DNA of 64,000 bases from contig NZ_CP022823.1 in assembly GCF_002269255.1 (NCBI RefSeq), forward strand, positions 2,480,001-2,544,000. Reading direction: 5' to 3'. The position numbers and the translations under genes are program-made. The DNA comes from Klebsiella quasivariicola. Lineage in GTDB: Bacteria; Pseudomonadota; Gammaproteobacteria; Enterobacterales; Enterobacteriaceae. The notes under the pieces were generated by a model. That model worked only from the letters and a program-made list of their open reading frames with translations. It was not told where the DNA came from and ran no database searches. The number at the start of each line of letters is the position of its first letter. Positions within the stretch are counted from its first letter, which is position 1. Below are positions 16,521 to 24,206 of the stretch, in pieces.

Positions 16521-17405
16521 ATGCGTCGTAAAATCCCCAGCAGCGCTGCGCTACTGGCTTTTGAGGCCGCCGCCCGCCACGGCAATTTTGCCCGCGCCGC
16601 GGCGGAGCTCGCGTTAACGGAAGGGGCGATCAGTCGGCAGATAGCCCGTCTGGAAGCGCTCCTCAACAGCAAACTCTTCGACAGAACAGGGAGTCGGGTA
16701 CGGCTCAACCCGGCAGGCGCCCGCTATGCCCGCCAGGTCCGTGAGATCCTCACCCGACTGGAGCGGGACACCCATGACGTCAGCGGGATGCCCGCCGAGG
16801 GTCGCAGTCTGGAGATCGCTGTGCTCCCCACCTTTGCCAGCCGCTGGTTAATTCCCCGGCTCGGGCGCTTTACGGCGCAGCATCCACATATCGTGGTTAA
16901 TATCGCCGCCCGCAGCGATCCCTTCATCCTGCCGGGCAGCGGATTTGATGCGGCCATCCATTTTGATCACCCGGCGTGGACTGGGATGGAGGTGACGTTT
17001 TTGTTCGAGGAGTATCTGCTGCCGGTCTGTCATGCTGCGCTGGTGACGGATGACGATCTCCCGGGGCAGCTTAACCGGCTGCCGCGCATTCACCGGCGGC
17101 AAAACCCCGACGCCTGGCTGCACTATGCCCGCGAGTGTGGTTTGACGCTCGATAATCCGGCGCAGGGTCCACGCTACGATCTGCATGAGATGGCGATAGC
17201 CGCGGTATTGAGCCAGCAGGGGGTGGCCCTGGTACCGAAGATGTACGTGGAAAGCGAGTTGCGTGTCGGAACGCTGGTCGCCCCGTGGCCCGGCTCCCCG
17301 ACGCTGGCCAAGCGTTTCTGTCTGATTAAACCCGGCGGCGGGGAGGGGGAGCAGCCGCTGCAGATGTTCGAGCGCTGGCTGCTGGCGGAGATTGCAGCAG
17401 GTTAG
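16521..17405 (+). CDS. LysR-family regulator (GcvA-like subgroup)
   Basis: This is a 294-residue regulator. The N-terminal helix-turn-helix covers residues 5-65 (SSAALLAFEAAARHGNFARA, EGAISRQIARLEALL), followed by a periplasmic-binding-like effector domain with the GcvA-type start LEIAVLPTFASRWLIPRL. It is divergent from the conserved-protein/MBL pair, the classic position for its activator. Its stop overlaps the stop of the convergent AraC gene by four bases. Confidence 0.88.
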   Translation: MRRKIPSSAALLAFEAAARHGNFARAAAELALTEGAISRQIARLEALLNSKLFDRTGSRVRLNPAGARYARQVREILTRLERDTHDVSGMPAEGRSLEIAVLPTFASRWLIPRLGRFTAQHPHIVVNIAARSDPFILPGSGFDAAIHFDHPAWTGMEVTFLFEEYLLPVCHAALVTDDDLPGQLNRLPRIHRRQNPDAWLHYARECGLTLDNPAQGPRYDLHEMAIAAVLSQQGVALVPKMYVESELRVGTLVAPWPGSPTLAKRFCLIKPGGGEGEQPLQMFERWLLAEIAAG

Positions 17406-18328
17406 GTGATGGCTGCATCTGTGGCCTGTTGCGTCGCCCGCTGCCGGGCATATTTGCCCGGCGAAATTCCGGTATAACGAGTAAAGGCTACGCTGAACGC
17501 GCTGGCCGAACCATAGCCGATGCGTTCGGCGATTTCCGCAATACTGATGCCGGTTTCGCTCAGCCACTGCATGGCCAGCGTCATCCGCCAGCCTAACAGA
17601 TACCCCATCGGCGTCACCCCGGTCAGTTCGATAAAGCGTTCAAATAACGTCGAACGAGACAGCGCACAGTCGGCGGCCAGAGCGTTAACCGTCCAGCGTC
17701 TGGCGGGGTCCTGGTGCAGCAGGCGGATTGCCTGGGCGACCCGCGGGTCGCTCAGGCCGCGCACCAGACCGGGGGTCGCAAGAGTTCCGGTGGAACGGAT
17801 GGCTTCGATGAAAAGCAGTTCCACCATCCGCGCCAGAACGAAAGATTTGCCCGCGCGATCGGCCTGCGCTTCCTCTTTCAGCAGCCTGACAAAGGTGGCC
17901 AGCCGCGGCTGGTCGCGGACCACTACAAAGGCTGGCAGCAGCGAGGCCAGCAGGCTGGCGTTCGTCGAACCGGAAGCGCAGTGGCCAATCAGCGCCTGCA
18001 TCTGTGACGGCTGGTCAAGCGCTCCCAGCCGAAAGTGTCCCTCCGCCAGCCGCACCGGGATGGTCTCCAGCGCTGGCGATCGGGGCGGGGCCAGACTGGT
18101 AAGCGCGAAGCGGTACGCCGCCGGGATCAAAATAAAATCCCCGGCGCGCAGGATCTGCGGCTCATGCTGGTCAATTTCCAGCCGACAACTCCCGGCCAGC
18201 ACGGCGCCGTAGAACGACATCCCTTCATCCGAACGCCTCACTCGCCATTCTCCCGCCCCCTCGATGGTTTTGGTCAGCACCGCTCTGAGATTTAACATCG
18301 CGATGATCTCCGCCAGCGGATCGCTCAT
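17402..18328 (-). CDS. AraC-family regulator with cupin N-terminus
   Basis: This is a 308-residue regulator. The N-terminal cupin_6 type sensor spans about residues 1-180 (LAGSCRLEIDQHEPQILRAGD). The C-terminal pair of helix-turn-helices has LAADCALSRSTLFERFIELT and GYGSASAFSVAFTRYTGISPG. It is divergent from the SDR gene with a 98-bp gap. AraC regulators of this group often control an adjacent dehydrogenase. The effector is unknown. Confidence 0.88.
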   Translation of the reverse strand: MSDPLAEIIAMLNLRAVLTKTIEGAGEWRVRRSDEGMSFYGAVLAGSCRLEIDQHEPQILRAGDFILIPAAYRFALTSLAPPRSPALETIPVRLAEGHFRLGALDQPSQMQALIGHCASGSTNASLLASLLPAFVVVRDQPRLATFVRLLKEEAQADRAGKSFVLARMVELLFIEAIRSTGTLATPGLVRGLSDPRVAQAIRLLHQDPARRWTVNALAADCALSRSTLFERFIELTGVTPMGYLLGWRMTLAMQWLSETGISIAEIAERIGYGSASAFSVAFTRYTGISPGKYARQRATQQATDAAIT

Positions 18329-18426
18329 TCCCGGACTCCTGCTAATGAATGGTGGACTATTGACCCTATATCGTCCGGGAAAGGCTGTCTATGATTGAAA
18401 TGGAAACGTTAACGGGAGACAGAAAT

Positions 18427-19179
18427 ATGAAGACGATTATGATCACCGGCTGTTCCTCGGGTTTTGGCCTGGAGACGGCGCGTTATTTTCTCGAACATGG
18501 CTGGCGGGTGATCGCCACCATGCGTGTCCCGCAGGAAGGTCTGTTGCCCGCCAGCGACCGCCTGCGGCTGGTGCGTCTTGACGTCACCTCGGCGCAGAGT
18601 ATCGCGGAGGCCCTTGCCGAAGCGGGAGAGATCGATGTTCTGGTTAACAACGCTGGAGTGGGGATGCTTAACGCCCTCGAGGGCGCATCGCGCGAGGCGA
18701 TAGCAGACTTGTTTGCCACCAACACCCTGGGAACTATCGCCCTGACTCAGGCGGTACTTCCCCGATTCAGAGCACGCCGTAGCGGGACAATTGTCAATAT
18801 TACCTCGGCGGTGACCCTGCAACCGATGCCCCTGCTGGCGGTCTATACCGCAAGCAAGGCGGCAGTGAATGCCTTCACGGAGTCGCTGGCGCTGGAGCTC
18901 CGTGCTTTCAATATTCGCGTCGGGCTGGTCCTGCCGGGACGCGCCCCGCAGACCCGGTTCGGGGAAAACGCCCGCCGGACGATGGGGCAGCTCCCGGAAA
19001 GCTATGCGGCGCTCGGTCAGCAGATCCTCGACCGCATGCAGGATAACGCCAGCGTGACGCAGGCGGTTGATGTGGCTCAGGCCGTCTGGCGAATGGTGAA
19101 CGATCCTGATGCCCCTTCGCGGCTGCCGGCTGGAGAAGATGCCCTGGCGATGGCGCAGGTCAGCCTTCGCCGTGTCTGA
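18427..19179 (+). CDS. Short-chain dehydrogenase/reductase
   Basis: This 250-residue classical SDR has the cofactor motif TGCSSGFG (residues 8-15), LVNNAGVG, and the catalytic Ser with YTASK. It is similar in layout to retinol/steroid-type oxidoreductases. The start MKTIMITG is six bases after GGGAG; the frame continues 12 codons upstream without support. The substrate is undetermined. The divergent AraC gene is its likely regulator. Confidence 0.88.
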   Translation: MKTIMITGCSSGFGLETARYFLEHGWRVIATMRVPQEGLLPASDRLRLVRLDVTSAQSIAEALAEAGEIDVLVNNAGVGMLNALEGASREAIADLFATNTLGTIALTQAVLPRFRARRSGTIVNITSAVTLQPMPLLAVYTASKAAVNAFTESLALELRAFNIRVGLVLPGRAPQTRFGENARRTMGQLPESYAALGQQILDRMQDNASVTQAVDVAQAVWRMVNDPDAPSRLPAGEDALAMAQVSLRRV

Positions 19180-20003
19180 AGGCGATATGCGGTTCTTGTC
19201 TGCCAGGCGGTAGATGCGCAAGCTGCCGCTGCGCTTTATGGTCGGGGAATATTATCCGTGTCAGGATCGCCAGGACACTAGTGGCGGGTTATGTGAAATA
19301 ATGGTCGGCTGGCGCTTATTGATGTAAATCAGGACTACCATGTATTTCATGGTGCGTTTTTCGCCGCTTATTCTGGATATGTGCGACTCGTCCGCCATAT
19401 TATTACACGATCAATGGCTAAGGTCTTTTATATTTAATTTCTCAATGTCGTTCGGGCGTTAATCTTAAAAAGTTAGTCTGGCCAGACCGGGGCTGGACTT
19501 TCTTTATTCTCTTGTGGCAAGGTTCTATCCCTTATTTACCGCATGCTTGCCTTATTACGCCAGAGATAGTTTTCAGTATGGAATCTTGTTTTTGCGAAGC
19601 CACCGCTTCCGCCCTGCGTCCAGACGGCTTCCTTCTCTGGCATGACAAAATATTGTCAGTTTATTTTTTTATTCTGTTTATCGTCTTTTTCAACATTACG
19701 CAGCCACCTCCGAGCTGAACCGAAATACCGCTGAATTCAAACTGAATGTACTCCGCGAATACGCGGAGACAAACGGGATTTTCATGTGCATGTATTGCTG
19801 AGTGTCTGTTATCCAGGACGTTAAAAAAAGCCACCGTTCTGCCTTGCTCAGTGCGCTTAGGGTTCCTTTAGGAGACAGCGATGGGCGGTAGCGTTCGCGA
19901 AAACAGGCGGGTGCGTTAGCGCAGCCAGGGGGCGGGACGGCGGAGGTAAATGAATGAAGGACGTTGTGATGGAGTTTAACGCCAGAAAAGATGGAGTAAA
20001 GCG
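19180..20003. other. Gene-poor stretch of about 820 bp
   Basis: No frame here has a convincing ribosome site or protein-like composition. The left part is AT-rich (around 19320-19460). The right part holds short frames with ribosome-site-like sequences that end at once. It leads into the decayed cluster from 20004 and may be part of the same degraded locus. Confidence 0.6.
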
Positions 20004-20230
20004 ATGAGTAACAGCCTGCTGAATCAGCAGATATTGCCGGTGCTGAGTTAGCAACTGTTACCCCATATAGCGGCAGAACAGAAGCCGCAGCACCTGACCC
20101 TGGACTGGGATGAGGTAGAGGGGGAGCGCCTCCAGAGGCGTGTCCGCTTTTTTCGCAGGAAGTCTTGCCGGGTTATTATTATCCATTGGTGCTGAAACAT
20201 CCAGAGCAATATACACGTCCCGATATCTGA
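20004..20230 (+). pseudogene. Remnant of a short gene broken by a stop codon and a frameshift
   Basis: From an ATG with GGAG upstream, the frame reads MSNSLLNQQILPVLS and then hits TAG at 20049. It continues in frame as QLLPHIAAEQKPQHLTLDWD and on to RRVRFF. A run of six T residues follows, after which the protein-like sequence jumps frame to QEVLPGYYYPLVLKHPEQY and ends TRPDI at 20230. One stop and one frameshift in a coherent protein point to a real but dead gene. The family was not recognised. Confidence 0.6.
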
Positions 20231-20622
20231 AGCGCAGAAATCCGGTACTGCATGATAAACTGCAAAGTCTGGGAGAACTGGATCTTCTGTATTTCCTTGT
20301 TGAGGATATTGTAAAACCTTTCGAAACAGCGTGTATGGTCGGTGATAAGATTCAGCAGAATTTAAAAAAATATGTGAATACTTGTTTGGTGGATTATGAA
20401 TATAAAACGAAAATTATTCATCATACTTTCCCGTGTTATCAAGGGGGCAGGTATGGGATTAGGTGCTTCAGGTATCGCGCTGGCTGGCTGGTTCTTTTTT
20501 TCTCAGTCAATGAATATAAATATCTCTGGGGTTTACTTTCAGTTGTGGAATTCCTGGTGGGGTATCTGATATATCGTTTTGCATATGCATATATATATGA
20601 CGAATGGACTGATTATCATTAA
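20140..20622 (+). pseudogene. Chimeric open frame across degenerate membrane-protein remnants
   Basis: A GTG-start frame of 160 residues runs through here, but parts look out of frame. The centre (LHDKLQSLGELDLLYFLVED) and the end (VGYLIYRFAYAYIYDEW) look like protein. The stretch between them is better explained by the overlapping 57-residue frame. It lacks a ribosome site. I read it as the leftover of one or two small genes rather than an intact product. Confidence 0.4.
20396..20569 (+). CDS. Possible 57-residue membrane protein, perhaps truncated
   Basis: This frame starts MNIKRKLFIILSRVIKGAGM and continues with a hydrophobic segment ASGIALAGWFFFSQS. That is a basic N-terminus plus one or two membrane helices. 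It ends abruptly at WNSWWGI, and the following sequence in another frame reads as a further membrane segment, so a frameshift may have cut it. The ribosome site (GGTGG) is weak. It overlaps the larger chimeric frame; only one of them can be real. Confidence 0.35.
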   Translation: MNIKRKLFIILSRVIKGAGMGLGASGIALAGWFFFSQSMNINISGVYFQLWNSWWGI

Positions 20623-20806
20623 AAAATTAAACAGCGTGGTCTGTTAATCGATTTTTGATACTCATTTAAAGGGTTGGCTTCCCCTGCATTAATGTGGACT
20701 AGTATGGAAGAGGCAAGCAAAGCTCTTTGCCCATACACAACATTTTAAATCAGCAATACAATCGGGGAGCAGGGGATAAAATTCAGAAACTACAGAGAAA
20801 AAAGCT

Positions 20807-20883
20807 TGGTGCGTCTGAATGGACTCGAACCATCGACCCCCACCATGTCAAGGTGGTGCTCTAACCAACTGAGCTACAGACGC
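20807..20883 (-). tRNA. tRNA-Val (GAC)
   Basis: 77 bases including the encoded CCA. The anticodon stem CCACC/GGTGG closes the loop TTGACAT, giving anticodon GAC. The acceptor stem pairs GCGTCTG with CAGACGC. It is the last of three tandem copies on the minus strand and corresponds to E. coli valV/valW. Confidence 0.97.
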
Positions 20884-20887
20884 ATTA

Positions 20888-20964
20888 TGGTGCGTTTAAT
20901 TGGACTCGAACCAACGACCCCCACCATGTCAAGGTGGTGCTCTAACCAACTGAGCTATAAACGC
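20888..20964 (-). tRNA. tRNA-Val (GAC)
   Basis: Middle copy, 77 bases with CCA. The core and anticodon loop are identical to its neighbours, but the acceptor stem is GCGTTTA/TAAACGC, changed on both sides. The T stem carries a T-A pair where the 20807-20883 copy has A-T. Four bases separate it from the next copy. Confidence 0.97.
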
Positions 20965-20968
20965 ATTA

Positions 20969-21045
20969 TGGTGCGTTCGATTGGACTCGAACCAACGACC
21001 CCCACCATGTCAAGGTGGTGCTCTAACCAACTGAGCTACGAACGC
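20969..21045 (-). tRNA. tRNA-Val (GAC)
   Basis: Promoter-proximal copy, 77 bases with CCA, acceptor stem GCGTTCG/CGAACGC. The anticodon is GAC in loop TTGACAT. It lies 25 bases downstream of a strong promoter. Confidence 0.97.
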
Positions 21046-21070
21046 AATGTTGTGGTGACAACGGGGACGC

Positions 21071-21099
21071 ATATTAACGGCAGGGAGGGGATGTGGCAA
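21071..21099 (-). promoter_or_regulatory. Promoter of the tRNA-Val cluster
   Basis: Reading the minus strand, TTGCCA (-35) and TAATAT (-10) are separated by exactly 17 bases. They are followed by the GC-rich discriminator GCGTCCCCG typical of stringently controlled stable RNA promoters. The first tRNA begins 25 bases past the -10. Confidence 0.8.
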
Positions 21100-21299
21100 G
21101 AGGTAAACGTCACTTTTCTTGTACATTGCATGCGATTGCGGAACTTTTACCCATTCCGGATATATTTTACTGAACCACAAGGATATTTCTTCGCCAGCGA
21201 GCGTCACAGCTCTCATTTTTCAGCCAGTCTAATCCAGCGCGGAAGGGTTGCCGTTGTGTTAAATTATCGGCCATCAGAAGAGAAGGAGTGATAACGAAG

Positions 21300-21878
21300 A
21301 TGAAATCTATTGGTATTTTCTGCGGTTCTTCAGCTGGCGAACATCCGCTGTATCTCGAAACCGCCCGTCTGGTTGGACGTACACTGGCGCAGCAGGCGCT
21401 GGCGCTTGTCTATGGCGGTGGCAAAGTCGGTCTGATGGGGGCGGTCGCCGATGCGGCGCTGGAGGCTGGTGGCGTGGTGATAGGCGTGATGCCGCGCGGC
21501 CTGGTGGAGCGGGAAATTGCCCACCGTGGTTTGACGGAGCTACATGTGGTCGAGGATATGCACGAGCGGAAAACCAAAATGGCGGCGCTGGCGGATGGCT
21601 TTATTGCCCTGCCGGGCGGGGCGGGGACGCTCGAAGAAATTTTCGAACAGTGGACCTGGGCGCAGTTGGGGATCCATGAGAAACCGTGCGCGTTCCTGAA
21701 TATCAAGGGCTATTACGATCCGCTTCAGGCGATGGTCGATAACATGGTGCGGGAAGGGTTTATGCATCCGCGCTATGCGGAGATGCTGCCGTTTGCAGAC
21801 TCGGTGGAGGAGATTATCGCCGGTTTTCGCGACTATACGCCGCCGGCCCGTAAATGGGTTCAGCAGCCAGCTATTTAA
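21300..21878 (+). CDS. LOG-family protein (putative cytokinin riboside 5'-monophosphate phosphoribohydrolase)
   Basis: This 191-191-length-class protein has the LOG motif PGGAGTLEE (with the conserved PGGxGTxxE pattern) and the upstream YGGGKVGLMG nucleotide-binding loop. Members release free base from nucleoside monophosphates. The start MKSIGIFCGSS is chosen over a GTG four codons earlier that would sit on the AAGGAG. It is divergent from the tRNA cluster and overlaps ydgU by eight bases at its 3' end. Confidence 0.88.
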   Translation: MKSIGIFCGSSAGEHPLYLETARLVGRTLAQQALALVYGGGKVGLMGAVADAALEAGGVVIGVMPRGLVEREIAHRGLTELHVVEDMHERKTKMAALADGFIALPGGAGTLEEIFEQWTWAQLGIHEKPCAFLNIKGYYDPLQAMVDNMVREGFMHPRYAEMLPFADSVEEIIAGFRDYTPPARKWVQQPAI

Positions 21879-21954
21879 ACATCAAGCGCAGAGTAAACAG
21901 TGCGCAGACGATGAGCAATAACAGCAGCAATTCGAAGCGATAGCGTTGCAGCAT
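21871..21954 (-). CDS. ydgU: Small membrane protein YdgU
   Basis: This 27-residue frame reads MLQRYRFELLLLLLIVCA followed by LFTLRLMFK, a single membrane helix with a basic N-terminus. AGGAGG stands six bases before the ATG. Its position directly downstream of asr matches E. coli, where the small protein YdgU is encoded after asr. A terminator lies between the two genes, so expression would need read-through. Its last codons overlap the convergent LOG gene. Confidence 0.8.
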   Translation of the reverse strand: MLQRYRFELLLLLLIVCALFTLRLMFK

Positions 21955-21966
21955 GATGTCCTCCTG

Positions 21967-21997
21967 AAAAAAAACCGGCGCTGTTCAGCGCCGGTTT
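21967..21997 (-). terminator. Terminator after asr
   Basis: An 11-bp perfect stem, AAACCGGCGCT with AGCGCCGGTTT, around a 4-base loop is followed on the minus strand by a run of eight T. It sits between asr and ydgU. Confidence 0.85.
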
Positions 21998-22019
21998 ATC
22001 ACCTTTTATGCCCTGACCG

Positions 22020-22427
22020 TTATGCCGCTGGTTTAACCGCCGGTTTAGCTGCATGGTGCGCCACTTTATGGTGTTTCTTCGCAGCCTGGGCTTTTTGCTC
22101 AGTAGCCGGTTTAGCGGCCGCTTTATGGTGTTTCTTCGCAGCCTGCGCTTTTTGCTCGGCTGCCGGTTTAGCGGCCACTTTATGGTGTTTCTTCGCAGCC
22201 TGGGCTTTCTGCTCGGCTGCCGGTTTAGCGGCCGCTTTATGATGTTTCTTCGCAGCCTGGGCTTTTTGCTCAGTAGCCGGTTTAGCGGCCGCTTTATGAT
22301 GTTTCTTATGGTGAACAGTGGTATGGCTGGCTGCTGCACTCGGGGTGGTGCTCGCCGCATCGGCAGCGAAAGCAACTGACGACAGACCCATAGCAGCGGC
22401 AACGACCAGAGCTAATACTTTTTTCAT
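22020..22427 (-). CDS. asr: Acid shock protein Asr
   Basis: This 135-residue periplasmic protein has a signal peptide MKKVLALVVAAAMGLSSVAFA (cleavage after about residue 21). A Thr/Ser/Ala spacer follows, then four 19-residue repeats (core KKHHKAAAKPATEQKAQAA) and a shortened fifth. The mature part is very basic and rich in His, Lys and Ala, as in E. coli Asr (102 residues), which is made at low pH. An RstA-type box and a -10 lie upstream. Larger frames extending upstream run through the promoter and are not used. Confidence 0.92.
   Translation of the reverse strand: MKKVLALVVAAAMGLSSVAFAADAASTTPSAAASHTTVHHKKHHKAAAKPATEQKAQAAKKHHKAAAKPAAEQKAQAAKKHHKVAAKPAAEQKAQAAKKHHKAAAKPATEQKAQAAKKHHKVAHHAAKPAVKPAA
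22080..22307 (-). repeat. Four 57-bp tandem repeats inside asr
   Basis: Residues 41-116 of Asr are four copies of a 19-residue unit beginning KKHHK, differing only at A/V and T/A positions. The DNA copies are nearly identical with period 57 and in frame, so copy number can vary without breaking the gene. Confidence 0.9.
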
Positions 22428-22530
22428 TCTGAAATCCTCGACTTGGTTTCTTGAGTAACCCCACTGCGGGGCTGTTGGCAACACTATAAGCGCCTGCCGG
22501 GAGGTCATCAGTGAGTCTTTGGTGTCGGGG

Positions 22531-22544
22531 AGTAACGGAATGTA
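22531..22544 (-). promoter_or_regulatory. RstA box at the asr promoter
   Basis: The minus strand reads TACATTCCGTTACT, matching the RstA consensus TACATNTNGTTACA at all but two fixed positions. A -10 TATAGT lies at 22483-22488. The sequence 17 bases upstream of it is a poor -35, as expected for an activated promoter. RstA is a known activator of asr in E. coli. Confidence 0.7.
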
Positions 22545-22573
22545 CAATGCGGCCGCTGTGCCGTAGAACGAAA

Positions 22574-22596
22574 AAGCCCGCCGGAGTGGCGGGCTT
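22574..22596 (-). terminator. Terminator after mdtK
   Basis: A 9-bp stem, AAGCCCGCC with GGCGGGCTT, is followed by TTTT on the minus strand, 8 bases past the mdtK stop. Confidence 0.8.
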
Positions 22597-22603
22597 AGAT
22601 AAG

Positions 22604-23977
22604 TTAACGCGCGGCGCGCTGTAAGATGATGCTGGAAGGCTGGCGCTGCAGAAAACGCATCCGCAGCATCATCATGATGGCGGCAGAGGTCAGGCCGATG
22701 ATAAATCCGCACCAGAAACCGGCAGGTCCCATGCGGGGCACAATCATATCGGTCAGCGCCAGCAGATAGCCGCTCGGCAAACCCAGCACCCAATACGCGG
22801 TGAACGTGATAAAAAAGATAGACCGCGTATCTTTATAGCCGCGAAGGATACCGCTGCCGATCACCTGGATGGAGTCAGAGATCTGATAGATAGCCGCCAG
22901 CAGCATCAGATGCGAGGCCAGCGTCACCACCTCCGGGTTGTCGTTATACAGCAGCGCAATCTGCTTACGCATCAGCACGGTAAAGATAGCGGTAAATACC
23001 GCCAGGCAGACGCCCACGCCCACGCCGGTGCGGGCCGAAACTTGGGCATCTATCGTTGAGCCCTGGCCAAGGCGGAAGCCGACGCGAATGGTGACCGCTG
23101 CCGCCAGCGACAGCGGCAAAACGAACATCAGCGAGCTGAAGTTCAGCGCAATCTGGTGACCGGCGACGTCAATGATCCCGAGCGGGGAGACCAGCAGCGC
23201 GACGACGGCAAACAGAGTGACTTCAAAGAACAGCGCCAGAGCAATGGGCAACCCCAGCTGCACCAGCCGCAACAGGACGGCGAAATCGGGGCCATTGAAG
23301 CCCTCGGCGCAGCGAATATCCCGCATCGAACGCGCCCGGCGCACCCACCACAGCATGCTGGCGAACATCACCCAGTAAACCGAAGCAGTCGCTACGCCGC
23401 AGCCGACGCCGCCCAGTTCGGGCATGCCGAAATGACCATAAATAAAGATATAGTTCACCGGAATATTAACCAGTAAGCCGATAAAGCCCATGACCATCCC
23501 GGGCTTGGTTTTAGCCAGCCCTTCACACTGGTTACGCGCTACCTGGAAGAACAGATAGCCCGGCGCGCCCCACAGCAGCGCGCGCAGATAGCCAACCGCC
23601 TTCTCCGCCAGCAACGGATCGATGTTGTGCATGGAGCTGATGATATACCCGGCATTCCACAGCACGACCATGATCAGCACCGAGACAAAGCCGGCCAGCC
23701 AGAAGCCCTGACGCACCTGCGGCGCGATACGCTCCCGCCGGCCAGAGCCGTTAAGCTGTGCCACCACCGGAGTCAGCGCCAGCAGCAGGCCGTGGCCGAA
23801 GAGGATCGCTGGCAGCCAGATGGAGGTCCCGATGGCCACGGCAGCCATATCCGTGGCGCTGTAGCCACCCGCCATCACGGTATCGACAAACCCCATCGCC
23901 GTCTGCGCCACCTGCGCGAGGATGACGGGTATGGCCAGAGCTAATAACTGACGCGCTTCAATAAAATACTTCTGCAC
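22604..23977 (-). CDS. mdtK: Multidrug/proton or sodium antiporter MdtK (MATE family)
   Basis: This 457-residue inner-membrane exporter, the same length as E. coli MdtK (NorM), has twelve predicted helices in two MATE halves. It begins MQKYFIEARQLLALAIPVIL. Family segments include PVILAQVAQTAMGFVDTVMAG and the second-half SIQVIGSGILRGYKDTR. It exports cationic drugs including fluoroquinolones in relatives. It is divergent from ribC over about 230 bp, as in E. coli. Confidence 0.95.
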   Translation of the reverse strand: MQKYFIEARQLLALAIPVILAQVAQTAMGFVDTVMAGGYSATDMAAVAIGTSIWLPAILFGHGLLLALTPVVAQLNGSGRRERIAPQVRQGFWLAGFVSVLIMVVLWNAGYIISSMHNIDPLLAEKAVGYLRALLWGAPGYLFFQVARNQCEGLAKTKPGMVMGFIGLLVNIPVNYIFIYGHFGMPELGGVGCGVATASVYWVMFASMLWWVRRARSMRDIRCAEGFNGPDFAVLLRLVQLGLPIALALFFEVTLFAVVALLVSPLGIIDVAGHQIALNFSSLMFVLPLSLAAAVTIRVGFRLGQGSTIDAQVSARTGVGVGVCLAVFTAIFTVLMRKQIALLYNDNPEVVTLASHLMLLAAIYQISDSIQVIGSGILRGYKDTRSIFFITFTAYWVLGLPSGYLLALTDMIVPRMGPAGFWCGFIIGLTSAAIMMMLRMRFLQRQPSSIILQRAAR

Positions 23978-24206
23978 GTGAACACCTTCGAATTGTTGTT
24001 ATTTTGAGACTAAAAAAGCCGCCGTAACTGGCAGCAAGGGGATAAAAATGAGGAATTTCCAGTCTATTGTAGCGAGGATTAGCCATTAAGCCAGTGAAAA
24101 AAGAGTCGGGGCACGAAGCGCGCTGGCAACCGCTTTGCCCTCCTGTTATTGTTCCTGATAGCGAAAACGGTAATCATACCGTCATGATTTTCAACAGGAG
24201 CCTAAG

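Noticed and set aside
19512..19718. 68-codon open frame in the gene-poor stretch
   Set aside because: It has no ribosome site, the composition is irregular and no family is seen.
20806..21291. Plus-strand open frame with three repeated blocks
   Set aside because: The repeats are the three tRNA-Val genes read in reverse; they are RNA genes, not a protein.
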